In this document: positions 43,080 through 53,265 of the stretch, one piece after another
How the letters are laid out: the number at the start of each line of letters is the position of its first letter
How positions within the stretch are numbered: the first letter of the stretch is position 1
NCBI GenBank assembly: GCA_000733355.1
Contig: JNVV01000001.1
Span: 2,872,219 to 2,936,218, forward strand
Direction of reading: 5' to 3'
DNA length: 64,000 nt
Source: Falciphora oryzae
Lineage: Eukaryota; Ascomycota; Sordariomycetes; Magnaporthales; Magnaporthaceae
The notes under the pieces: model-generated
Told to the model about the DNA's origin: nothing
Database searches by the model: none
What the model saw: only the letters and a program-made list of their open reading frames with translations
Made by a program: the position numbers and the translations under genes

Positions 43080-43197
43080 CGTTATTTTTGGCGTTGTTTT
43101 GTGCCTGTAACCTTAACCCTACCTACCCTACCTACCCTACCGCCAACAACTATCGCTAACGACTATCGCCAACGACCTTCCAATTCCACCGTTTTTG

Positions 43198-44529
43198 CTA
43201 CAATTGGTTCAATCTACCGACCCGGGCGTTATATTGCGCCGCCATCCTCTCCGCGGACCTTAAACGTATATAATTTTGGTGGAGGTCCTTTAACTTTCGC
43301 CGGCAGACCTCCCGCGCCCGGGAGAGAGTCTTTCGATCCGGCTCCTCCAACTGCCAGTCCTCCTGGTTTGCTAACGCCAGATTATGCAGGGCAGTCACCG
43401 CGTATATAATCTTTACCTGGGTGCTAAAGCTGTATTTTGCCGGTGCGTTTTTAACGATCCTTTAGCGCCTTTTTAAGCACCCAAACGCTCGTTCGACCAT
43501 CATTTTCGTCCGGGAGTGGCGTAGGTTGAATAACTTTTTCCGGGTAAGCGGCGGCGCTACCGCTTCCTTCCAATTTTGCAAATGATACCGGATCCCGGGG
43601 AAAGGTATAACGATACCGGGCCTGGTTCTAAAGCCGGCATCTGCTAGGTAGTACCTATCCCGGGGTATCCGGAACCTTTTGTTTAATACCTCCTCCAATA
43701 AGATCGAGTCGTTTATGGAGCTTTCGGCACCGGCTAATACGTAGGTGAACGCCATGTTAAATTTGATTGCCGCAAAAACGTTTTGCGTTACCCTCCTTTT
43801 CCGATCGATCTATAGCTTTTGCGCTTTGCTTTTGATGAAGGCCGAGACGTGCGTGCCGTCGATCGCTCCGATACAGCCGTTTAGACCCGCGGCAATTGCC
43901 GAGTCGAGTTCGATCCCCGGGTCCAATTACCCATCAGGAGGTAAGCGTACGACTGCTAGGTGGAATCGCTGCATACTAACTAGCACCTTATGGAAGATTT
44001 TGCTAACCGTGCTTTAGGCGATTTTAAAAAAGTGCGAGGTGATCCGTTGGCTGGCCCTTTGGGCGACGATTAACAAGAAGATTATCAGCTTTTGGGCAGG
44101 CGTTTGGTATTGGGTGCTTTTAAGTCCGCCGTTGGTGATTAGCCAGTTTTGGAGAAAGCTGAACTTTTCCTTTGACAGGCGGAACAAGCTGTAGAACCGA
44201 GGTTCGTTGGCTTCCAAAAGATTTCGAGCGATACCGGCGGCATACGAATAACCACCGGTATGGACGATTGCCTTCGACAAGGGGTGACGGCGGCGTTGGT
44301 TTAATAGTAGGTTTATTTGGCGCGCGCCCTTTTCCTCCCTGCAAAATTGCACCAAATAAAGAACAAGGATAACAGTGGTTATTACCGTTACGGCAGCCCT
44401 ATCCTCGTCGGCGTCTTCGTTAGGATCGGGCTTTATAGCGGGCAAATTGGGAATAGCCTCCTTTTTGCCAATATATTTGCAGAAAACAGATGCCGGCAAC
44501 GACGAGGGGCAACGGGAAGCAACGACCAA
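43198..44529 (-). pseudogene. PIF/Harbinger DDE transposase, inactivated
   Basis: One frame of about 444 codons from 44529 down to 43198, with premature stops at 44014, 43927, 43810 and 43462 (lowest coordinate of each stop codon) and no frameshift. The N-terminal part has the helical FRLSKEKFSFLQNWL and AQKLIIFLLIVAQ region. The DDE_Tnp_4-like core includes GCIGAIDGTHV (first Asp), a YVLAGAESSINDS block, RYYLADAGF (second Asp, in the usual LxDxGY context) and RTKMMVERAFGCLK (the Glu of the triad). Two of the four stops fall at plausible CAA or CAG codons and one at a plausible TGG codon. The enzyme would cut and paste the element; as read it is dead. Confidence 0.82.
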
Positions 44530-44647
44530 TTTGCTAGCAGCGCAAAAACAAGAGGTTGAGCCAATTTTAACTGTACTGCTAGTATAAATTAGGCTTAATT
44601 TTGGCCTGAAACGCCTCCTTACAAGCTGGGTACTTTATCCAACCCCC

Positions 44648-45743
44648 TGTCAGACCTCTCTCATCATTGCGGATGTTGACAAACCTGTTTGGGTGCGGGG
44701 CACCGGCCAAAAACGGTTAGGCGTGTCGAGATAAAATGAAAATCCCCTGTCTCTTGGCGTCCGCAATGATCATTTCAGTTTTGATCATTGCGGCCGATCA
44801 CGCCCTAAGCCACGTCGCACTTCCGGGAGGAGGAAGAGGAAAGAAAAAGCAAGGTGTAATCGTTTTCCCGTGGCCTCCCATCCCCTTGGGAACTTTGGCG
44901 GTCTATTTCGGTGCCTTGCTACATATTAGCGAGCTTTATAGGCTTGCTACTTATTGGCGAGACTTCGCTTGGCAAGGACTGGAGAAGCGGGCAATAAAAA
45001 AAAAGAGGCAGCCCCGGTGTTATAACTCACAATAACACACCGAATCCACGCCGAAAGTAGCCTCGCAGTGATGACCGGCGCCGCAGAGAGTCCGCATTGG
45101 ATCAAGCTTTGCTCTAGGCGACGATCAACCGCAGGTAGATTCCCCGAGAATGCTGCCCATACTCCCCAGTTGCCCTGTAACTGAAGGTGGCAATGAAGTA
45201 CAAACGAGCAGCGTCTGACCAAACAGGGATGTTGGCTCTGTCAACTTCGCCTCGATAATGGGAAAATCGAAGCTAGATTTTGAACCAACGTTGCCAAGAA
45301 CTACGTCGTCTTTGCGGCGCAGATCTCGCCCCCCACCGCGGCCTTGCCCTTCAGATCCCTCCCGCCGGTCAGAGTGACATTGTGCCTGGAACTACTTCCC
45401 CCATTGGGCCAATGCTAGCGATTGATTGCAATCGAGGGGGCAATGCATTGGGAACAACACGGCCCGGACCAATATCATCGTGGACTGTGCTAAAAAAGAA
45501 AGTTCGGATGACTCGTCACGGGTGAAGACGGTCTCATATAAGAGGCACGAAGGTTTACCAAGGTCGGATGTTGATTATGGCACGCACTACACATCATTGA
45601 CCGCTTGCCTGCCTCCTTATCATCCCCTCGAAAGACCTTTCTTGCTGCGTCCTGAACTGCTTTTGGGTTAGCTACACATTCCCCCCGAAGGTGTGCAAGC
45701 TCCGGACCACAGACATCCCCTTTCCAGCCAATCCATCAGAAGC
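44648..45743. other. Intergenic region with small inverted and direct repeats
   Basis: Contains a perfect 12-bp inverted repeat (44761-44772 and 44782-44793, 9-nt loop) and an imperfect direct repeat 28 bp apart (starting 44915 and 44943). A 100-codon open frame covers these repeats but its composition does not convince me that it is a gene. Confidence 0.5.
44761..44793. repeat. Perfect 12-bp inverted repeat
   Basis: CCGCAATGATCA is followed after 9 nt by its exact complement TGATCATTGCGG. It lies just outside the proposed transposon end and may be a fold-back remnant or footprint. Confidence 0.8.
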
Positions 45744-47048
45744 ATGGATTCTCCCACCCAGAAGGCGCCAGTCGCCCACGTCGAGTCGGCGGAGTCGGCG
45801 GAATCGTCAGCGATGCCGGCGCCGAAAAACAAGACCAAGGTGACCCTCGAGGGCACCCAGGGCACCCTGCTGTCGACGCTCTACGCACGATACCTCGATG
45901 CAGGCTTCTCACCGCCGGTGTTTGGTGACCAGTGGGCCGCCTACGTCGTCGACCAGATCGAGTGGGACTGGAGCCGGTTCGGCTTCACCAAGTTCTTCTG
46001 CTACCTTATGGGGCTGCGCGGGAAGCAGATGGATGCGTGGACCGCCAACTTCCTCGAGAAGCACAAGGACACCGGGGCAACAATCGTCCGTAAGTTCTGG
46101 AAGCCGTGGGGACCCGACGCGACGCTCACAACCCGGGCTGGGAGTGCACGACAATGGTAGCACGAGAGGCACGCTAATCAAAAAGACAAAAAACGGACCA
46201 GACCTGGCTTGCGGCCTGGACGGCCGGGTGTACAGGTTCATGGACGCCAACGGCGGCTGCCTCCCACCGAAAGTGCGCTGGATCGACGTGGACCTCCCGG
46301 ACGTGGTGCCGCTGCGCAAGAAGCTGCTGCCCAAGCCGCGGGCGTCGACCAAGACGGGTGGGAGCTACACGCTGATGGCGTCGTCGGTTCTGGACCGCGA
46401 CTGGCAGCAGTCGCTCCCCGTGGACCGACCGACGCTGCTGATCGCCGAAGGGCTGGCCTTCTACCTCGAGCCGGAAGCGGGCAGGTACATGTTCCACGAC
46501 CTGACGGAGCGCCTCCGGGGCGTGGGCGGCGAGGTGGTGCTCGACTGCATCGGCAGCAATGTCGTCTGGTGGCAGCGTGAGTTGGGTTCGTGGAATTCGT
46601 GGAATTCTTGGCAGTTAATCGAGTCGTTTGGTTTGTTTGATTTTTTTCTCCTGCTCTTACCTCTTTCCACGTTGTTCTCTGCCCTGCTTTCCCCCTTGCG
46701 AGCGTGCGAGCATTGCTTTCTTCTGCTTCTTTGGCCAGTTGTACTGACATTGAGAATCGAGTCAAAGGGTATAACATCTTCAGCGCGGTCAAGGCCGTCA
46801 ACGCCAAGTTCACCTGGGGCATCGACAGCGGGCGTGAAGTGGCCCAATGCCATCCGTCGCTGCGGGTCAACGACGATCTGATATGGGCGAGGCTGCCGGG
46901 CACGAACAAGATGGACTGGTGGAACCGGTTCCTCCTTTGGCTCACACGCGGGCCGGTGCCGACCATGGGTCGCCTTGTCAGGCTCTCGTTTGATGCCGAA
47001 GTGAGGCCGCCGGCGGTCGTGGGTAGCAACGGCGAGGCACAGCAGTGA
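45744..47048 (+). CDS. TcmP/LCM-type S-adenosylmethionine O-methyltransferase
   Basis: Three exons, 45744-46089, 46202-46576 and 46768-47048, with introns of 112 and 191 nt, all phases agreeing; 333 aa. The first join creates ATIVHLACGLDGRVYRF, the SAM-binding motif of the leucine-carboxyl-methyltransferase-like family to which tetracenomycin O-methyltransferase TcmP belongs; neither exon has it alone. Other family blocks: VTLEGTQGTLLSTLYARYLD, RWIDVDLPDVVPLRKKL, RPTLLIAEGLAFYLEPE, and KFTWGIDSGREV near the end. No signal or membrane segment, so it is probably cytosolic. Family members often methylate hydroxyls or carboxyls of small molecules. The next gene on the same strand, 1.36 kb away, is a P450. 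The substrate is unknown. Confidence 0.88.
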
Positions 47049-48406
47049 ACGACATGATCGACGCCTCTGGGTTTGATTCCAGGAAGGAACGCTGCGAGGG
47101 GAAGGCCGGAAGACGTGGAACTAACATGTACATACTAATAATCAGGCGCACATGGTGTAGTTTTTAGTGTATGAATGGAGGCCAAGGGCATCACCGATGT
47201 GATCGCTTCGGCAAATGTTCAGTCCGATTCGATTGATGACGGCCGTCTCTCGCCACGTCCCGGGACCCTGCAGGGGGGTGTTATCCATAATTAGCCGCCT
47301 CTTGATTGGGGTTCGCTTGATCCATCCGCAGGCTCCGAGGCGGGCTGATGCTGCAGTTGACTGATGGAAGGCGATAGTTCCGGCTGGCTCTTGGCGTCGC
47401 TGCCACTGCCGGCTTCCGACCAGGCTGACTGCTGTGCGACCAAAACCTATCTGGTCGTCCAGGCGGCCTCGCCTAGCCCGGCACTCAGTCCTGCCGGAAA
47501 TACAGATGCCGGGGGTGCTGGGGGGTGGAAATGGCAGTACCTTACATACATGTAGTCTAAGCGCATACCGTGGTACCTGAGGGAGCATACCCAGTGCAGG
47601 CGACGCAGCCGAGCGAGCCGCGGCTGCCTTGCAAAATCCCCTGTTGAGCCATGGATATGGGAGATTGGATCGCCAATCGAGCACAGGCATGGAAACCTTG
47701 AATTCTGGATCGAAGCCGCCGGCCTCTTGCGCCACATCTCACCTCTCACAATTCAACGGCAGCCACCCCCAGCTTCGGCCAAAACCCTCCATGTTGTCCC
47801 ACCTCACAATACATGATGGATGGAACACGCGATGCCCGGAATAGCCTCAAAGACATTTCAAAGGTTGAAGAATGCTGCTGGCACAACAATTGCATCCGGG
47901 CCGAAGAACCAAGGCGTTGGACACCTCACGTGAGTTTCCCTCACCCGCCAGCCGGCCAGGCTGCGTCCACGGAACCACACTAACCTTGAAAACAAGATAA
48001 AATAGAACAGATCCCTGCAGAGCCCCAGGGCAGTGTGGCTTGGGATCTGGGATGCACCAAGGCCGTTGGCCAGCTTCCCCGGCCCCCACGACCCGCCCAT
48101 GCATGCCCCTTGTTTGACCATGCCGGGCCCCGTGCGTTTTGTGTTTCTGTCATGATGCGGGACTGGAATGGCGTCGGCCCGTCTCGTTTCCTATCATCAT
48201 CCCCATTTTCTTCCTTCAGAGTGCAGGCGTCTTGGAACACCGCTGGACTCGGTGCGATTTCTTTTGTGCCCATCTTCTTTCACTTCTGTCTCTTCGTCGC
48301 TGAGCTTCGACGTTGATCCCTAATCCCCCGGCCGAACCCACCCGCGCCCGCCTCCCGGCAGCGACCGAGTCCTCCAGCGCTCCGATCTGTCCGTTGCAGT
48401 CGAAAA
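47049..48406. other. Intergenic region between methyltransferase and P450 genes
   Basis: No gene is supported on either strand. It must contain the P450 promoter. Confidence 0.5.
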
Positions 48407-50290
48407 ATGGCGGGCGACAATATCTTGGTCGAGTTGCTCGGCCGCATCACCATCGCCCGTGTCGTTGGCGCCGTCCTCTCCTTCATCGTGGTCTCGTTCA
48501 TTGTCGACATCGCCCAGCTGCCGAGATACCCCAAATCGATCCCCCGCGTCGGCCATGGATCCGGAATGATTGCGACCGTGAGGAATTGGCTGGGTTATGT
48601 ATTCCATTTCCCCGAGTGGGTGGATAGCGGCTACAAGAAGGTGAGCAAGTTGGTGGCCTCGTCCCACGCCGCGCGCACCGTTCTCTGCTTCCCCCACACT
48701 CCCCACGAGTCTCCTCGGAGTGGCACGCCGAGTAGATGCTGACCGTGTTCTGCAATCCCCCAACTCGCAGTATTCCAAACATGATCGAGCCTTTGTCGTA
48801 CCGTCGGCGGCCTCGCGGCCCCAGGAGGTCGTCGTCCCTCCCTCGCAGACGGCCTGGATGCTCGAGCTGCCCGATCGGATCCTGTCGTCGGCCCACGCGC
48901 AAAGCGATGTCATGTACAGCGAGTATCAGTTCCTGGGCCGCCAGTACGCCACCGACGCATTCCACATCCGCGTCGCCCACCGAAACTTCTCGCGCCACCT
49001 GAACGAGCTTATACCGTCGCTCCAGGACGAGGTGGAGGGAGCCATCGACGATGCGTTCGGCATGGACACGGAGAACTGGACCTCGTTGAACCTGTGGGAG
49101 ACGTGGCTGAAGATCGTGCCCAGGACCACGAACCACCTGCTGGTGGGCACCGAGGCGTGCAGGGATCCCGAGTTTCTCAAGAGCATGGTCGACTTTGCCG
49201 ATGTCGTCGTGGTCAACAGCTTCATCCTCAACATGGTGCCCAAGACGCTGCAGCCCATAGTCGGGCGCATGATCGCCATCCGGAACTGGTGGCACTACCG
49301 CAAGGGGTTCCGCGTTATGGAGCCCATAATCCAGCGCAGGCTGGACATGATGGCGCGCAAGGAGGGCGGCGACCCGGAGCTGGACCACTGGGAGCCGCCC
49401 GAGGACTTCTTCACCTGGGCCATCCGGATGGCGCGCAGCGAGGGCAGGGAGGAGGAGCTCAACCCGGTCGCCATCTCGAAGCGGCTGATCCCGATCGAGT
49501 TCGCGGCCATCCACACCACCGTCATCACGGGCCACTTCCTGATGCTGGACCTCCTGACGACGGACCCGGCGGACGGGGTCCAGGACGGCCTGCGCGAGGA
49601 GGCGGCGCGGCTGCTGGCCGACTGCGGCGGGCGGTGGACCAAGGACGAGCTGTGGCGCATGTACCGGGCCGACAGCGCCATCCGCGAGAGCCAGCGCGTC
49701 AGCACGTTCGCGACGTCGCTGACCAAGCGCAAGGTCATGGCGCCCGAGGGCATCACGAACCCGGCCGAGGGCTGGCACGTGCCCCAGGGCAGCTACCTGA
49801 TGCTCAACCTCGACGGCGTGCAGCACGACGGCGAGGTCTACGAGGAGCCGTACAAGTACGACGCTTTCAGGTTCTCGCGCCCGCGCGAGGAGTACGACGC
49901 CCGCCCCGCCGAGGCCAAGGATGTGGACGAGTGGCTCCAGCTTAAGAAGCTGGGCATGGTCACCACGGGCGATAACCACCTGGCTTTTGGCCACGGCAGG
50001 CATGCTTGGTAAGTCTTACGGTTCCCTCTGAGCAAGGAGGAGGTGCCACGCTGGTCCACGCATCGCCGCGTCGACGTCACAAACGCTTGAATGCTGACTC
50101 CGCGTATTTGCCGTACAGCCCTGGCCGCTTCTTTGTGGCGCACGAGATGAAGATGATGCTCGCTCACATGCTCCTTAAATACGAGATTAAGCCCCTGACA
50201 GATCGCCCGAAGCCAATATGGATCGGGCAGACGATTGTGCCGCCCCTTGATGTCAAGATACAGATCAGGAGGCGGAAAGGGACTGTATAA
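48407..50290 (+). CDS. Cytochrome P450 monooxygenase
   Basis: Three exons, 48407-48640, 48771-50008 and 50119-50290, joined in phase; 547 aa. The N-terminus has one membrane anchor (VVGAVLSFIVVSFIVDIA) followed by PRYPKSIPRVG, a Pro-rich hinge. I-helix region: EFAAIHTTVITG, with the alcohol/acid pair in slightly unusual form. The K-helix ExxR is RESQR (about residue 382). The heme loop is FGHGRHACPGRFF; its Cys codon is split by the second intron (TG|C), a position common in fungal P450s. The enzyme would be ER-anchored and need NADPH-P450 reductase. The overall style (HTTVITG, HxxPxGSY-like VPQGSYLM) resembles fungal secondary-metabolite oxidases of the ent-kaurene-oxidase-like group, but the subfamily is uncertain. 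Same strand as the methyltransferase upstream. Confidence 0.93.
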
Positions 50291-50840
50291 GCCACTCTCC
50301 GCTATTTATCACTGATCTTTCATGCATTGATTCACTGTAAAAACAATTTATTGCAATTCTATTGCAATACCATACTCTTCTCTACATGGATGCTTGCGTT
50401 CATTATCATGTATCTATACATAGATTTTCCCGGCGCTTGGGCAATGGAGGCTGGATTTCAGGAGTTGGCCTTGGGAGTAATGTCGCTTCTCAAGAATTCT
50501 GGGTAGAATTGATCGTGTACGATGGATTGAGTACAGCGTCCCCTCCTTCATCCATTACCAAGGCCGTTGAAGCAACCACGAAGGCGCGCGCACGTGGGAC
50601 GCCATCACGTGTAGAGTTTGAAGAATGTGAAGAAATGATGGCTTTGCTTCCTCCCTCGAAACTCTTCTCTCCTTGTTTTCACAGAGAGGAGGACCTCAGT
50701 TCAATTCATAGAAAACCTGACCGTCTCCGCGGAGTTTGTTGCTCCGAGGCTACAGCTCCTTCTCCATGTGGACCGTTCATGCTGTGTAGCATCACATTGC
50801 TTGCTCGTGAGGTAGGCACCAGCCGTCATTTATATATATA
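50291..50840. other. Intergenic region ending in a TA repeat
   Basis: No gene is seen. A TATATATATA tract at 50831-50840 abuts the solo LTR. Confidence 0.5.
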
Positions 50841-51134
50841 TGTTGGATCATAATTCCAGCATAATTGCATTATTATTCTGGCGCATGCACTTGAGGGATC
50901 TGGAGGCCTGGAGGGCCTGGGAGGCCCTGGCCTACGGGGTCCGTAGGACCCCGTGACCTGGAGGGCCAAGCTCTACAGGCAATGTATATAAGGGCTTGGT
51001 TGCCCTCCCTCTCTGGCAGATAGATCCCTTTCCTCTTCGTGCACAATAGATTATGATTCCTCTGATATAAGGGATCATTGTTCACTTTGTTTTGGAGATC
51101 TCCGAGCCCACAGGAGTACATACTCCTACCAACA
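50841..51134. mobile_element. Solo LTR of a retrotransposon (294 bp)
   Basis: Begins TGTTGG and ends CCAACA, the inverted TG...CA termini of LTRs. It is flanked on both sides by ATATA (50836-50840 and 51135-51139), a 5-bp target-site duplication, though both flanks are AT repeats. An internal TATATAAG near 50981 would be the LTR promoter. No internal retroelement coding region or second LTR follows, so it is probably left by LTR-LTR recombination. Confidence 0.72.
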
Positions 51135-52000
51135 ATATATATATATTCATACGTCCGTTATGTCTGTAAAAAAACCTCGGTGCCTTTACTATGTAATATT
51201 TACATATAAAAACCCTTAAACTCGTCCTCGGGTGCGTGTCGCCCCCGCTCTGGAGCCTGGGAGTAAAAACCATATCTGCTTTTCGTATACGGTCCTACTA
51301 TGTTAAACAATGGTACCGTTTGTTTATCTTTATGCAATTGCTCGTAAAGGTTCCGTCGTAAAAACGTCCTTATAATTAGTGGAACAAAAGGAAAATACGT
51401 AAAGGAATAAGGGTATGTTGCGCCGGGGCAGCGCTTCGGTGCCGGGTTTCGCCCTCGTGGCGAAACGGCTGTGTTAGTGCTTATGTTGTAGCGTTCTAGT
51501 GTGGCTTTTCCGCGTAAATTAGCCCGGTTCCGTTCCGGGTCCCAACCGGGGCAGCGCTTTGGTATCGGGTTTCGCCCTCGTAACGAAACGTTTGTATTAA
51601 TATTCGTATTATAGCGTCCTAATGTAGCTTTTTCGTGTAAATTAGCCCGGCTTTGCTCCGGGTCCCAGCCGCGGGCGGGCCTTCCAGGTTTGGCGTTTTG
51701 CTTTATAATTTTAGGTGATTTAGCTTTTGGTAAGTGCCCGTTTCCGAAACCGTTGTTCCGCGTGCGGCTCGGGTCCGTTTTTATAGCTTGCATTTGATTT
51801 TTTTGTTAGTTGCTTCCGTTTTTTGGATTGCGTTATTTGGGTAACTTTTTTTATTACTGCGTTGTTATGCGTTGTAGTTTTAAATGGTGATTTTTTTTTA
51901 TTTCCTTCCGGATCCGGGTTTCCACCGGCCTTCCTTTTCCCAGCTATAAAAAGCCTTTTTTCTTTCCTTTTTTTTTTCCTTTTCGCCCTTTTTTTTACTA
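51135..52000. other. Repeat-rich, partly AT-rich region
   Basis: Holds the 123-bp tandem repeat described separately and T-rich tracts near 51790-51995. A long minus-strand open frame (51793-51200) simply translates the tandem repeat as a 41-residue unit; I do not accept it as a proven gene. Confidence 0.5.
51423..51668. repeat. Two-copy 123-bp tandem repeat
   Basis: Copies at 51423-51545 and 51546-51668 share most bases. Many of the differences are transitions (for example GGTGCC against GGTATC, GTGGCG against GTAACG), with the second copy the more AT-rich. Each copy has a small hairpin (GTTTCGCC/GGCGAAAC in copy 1). Confidence 0.8.
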
Positions 52001-52430
52001 ACGTGGTTCACCAGCGAGTCGGTCAAACCACCGAGTCGATCACTTCGAAATCACGTGTTAAACGCGATTTTCGACACCCTTGCTAACTCGGCCAATTTAG
52101 GCTTAAATTTAACCAAATTTAAACAGGTTATATTTAACTAAAAAAGAAATTTAATTTAATTTTCTTGGATTTTAATCATTACCGCTTTAAGGTTAGTTCG
52201 TAGTACTGTATAATACACTGTGTAGAATATTAAACTAACCCTAAAGGGGTAGTAGTAAAAATCCAAAAAAATTAAATTAAATTTCCTATTTAGTTAAATA
52301 TAACATTTTTAAATTTGGTTAAATTTGTGTTTAAATTGGCCAAGTTAGCAAGGGTGTCGAAAATCGCGTTTAATATGAGATTTCGAAGTGATCGACTCGG
52401 TGGTTTGACCGACTCGCTGGTGAACCACGT
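52001..52430. mobile_element. Fold-back MITE with ~198-bp terminal inverted repeats
   Basis: The arms 52001-52198 and 52233-52430 are imperfect reverse complements beginning ACGTGGTTCACC; the outer ~50 bp are essentially identical. TA lies on both sides (51999-52000, 52431-52432), as expected for a TA target duplication of the Tc1/mariner superfamily. There is no coding capacity: nearly the whole element is inverted repeat with a spacer of about 34 bp. The superfamily is inferred from TA and size. Confidence 0.78.
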
Positions 52431-52930
52431 TACCATTTCCGGTCCTGCCTTTTTGCCCGCGTTTCCTTTTTTCCTACCTGTATTTAGGTTCCTGCTCGCT
52501 CGCGCTTCGTTTCCTTTCCGTTTCCTATTTTTTTGCAATATAGCTTTTAAAAATAAAGCTCCCAAATCTCCCCGCGGTGGTGGTGGTGGCGGTCGCGGTG
52601 GCAATCCTGGCAGCGGAGCTACGGGCGGTGGCCGCGCCGCTCCCGTCGTTGCAGCTAGTGGCAGTGGTGGTGGTGGTGGTGGCAGTGGCAGTCGTCCTTT
52701 CAGTCGCCCTCCGCTTGCGGACGAAAACGACGGCGACGGTTCGAGCGACGGCGGCTCGGGCGACGGCGTTTAGGACCCTCGTGTCAAAGCTGTGGATGCG
52801 GCTCTGCCCCGTTCCTTTCCCGGTTTTGTGGCTCACTTCCTCTTTTCCTCCCAGCCCTACCGCCTATACAGTCAATCGGAGTATTTGCCAGCTGTCGAGG
52901 TCCCCGACAACTGCGTCTCCTACGACGACA
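52431..52930. other. Region between MITE and palindrome, GGT/GGC-rich
   Basis: Contains a GGTGGT-rich microsatellite-like stretch near 52575-52690 that would encode poly-Gly. No gene is supported. Confidence 0.45.
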
Positions 52931-53132
52931 TGGTGTATGTTTGCCGCCCCGCTGTCCTTCCTGTTCCGCCTCGCTAACTTCCCAGTCCCTCGTGCAAAAT
53001 GTGTGTTGGCTGTCTTCAGCGTCTCGCCAACGGCATCGAGACGCTGAAGACAGCCAACACACATTTTGCACGAGGGACTGGGAAGTTAGCGAGGCGGAAC
53101 AGGAAGGACAGCGGGGCGGCAAACATACACCA
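52931..53132. repeat. Perfect 96-bp inverted repeat with 10-nt loop
   Basis: Bases 52931-53026 are the exact reverse complement of 53037-53132, separated by CCAACGGCAT. I compared the arms base by base and found no mismatch. The structure ends about 130 bp before the ATG of the Artemis-like gene. Confidence 0.93.
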
Positions 53133-53265
53133 GCCGTCATTTTTTTTTTTTTTTTCTGTCGCGGCTGTGCCCTCGCGCCCTACGTCCGCCGTCATCTCAC
53201 CGACTCCCCAACGGCAACCGAAACTGCGTGCTACCGAAACGGTTGGAAAAACGACCGCTGTCGAT

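Larger units (their letters stand above)
41642..44647. mobile_element. PIF/Harbinger-type DNA transposon, RIP-degraded
   Basis: The element has two convergent genes, one Myb/SANT-like (plus strand) and one DDE transposase (minus strand), the standard layout of PIF/Harbinger elements. The ends are proposed from short inverted G5-TT blocks, GGGGGTT at 41642 and its complement ending at 44647; they are not certain and I could not define a target-site duplication. Both ORFs stay in one frame over their whole length but are interrupted by stops, all explicable as C-to-T or G-to-A changes. Confidence 0.75.

Noticed and set aside
44736..45035. A 99-codon plus-strand frame with a hydrophobic start
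   Set aside because: It runs over a perfect inverted repeat and a direct repeat; the hydrophobic start is partly a by-product of these.
48498..50003. A 501-codon open frame antisense to the P450
   Set aside because: Composition is a shadow of the P450 exon; catalytic motifs are all on the plus strand.
51200..51793. A 197-codon minus-strand frame in the repeat region
   Set aside because: It is mostly the translation of a two-copy tandem repeat with no recognised domain; kept as a repeat only.
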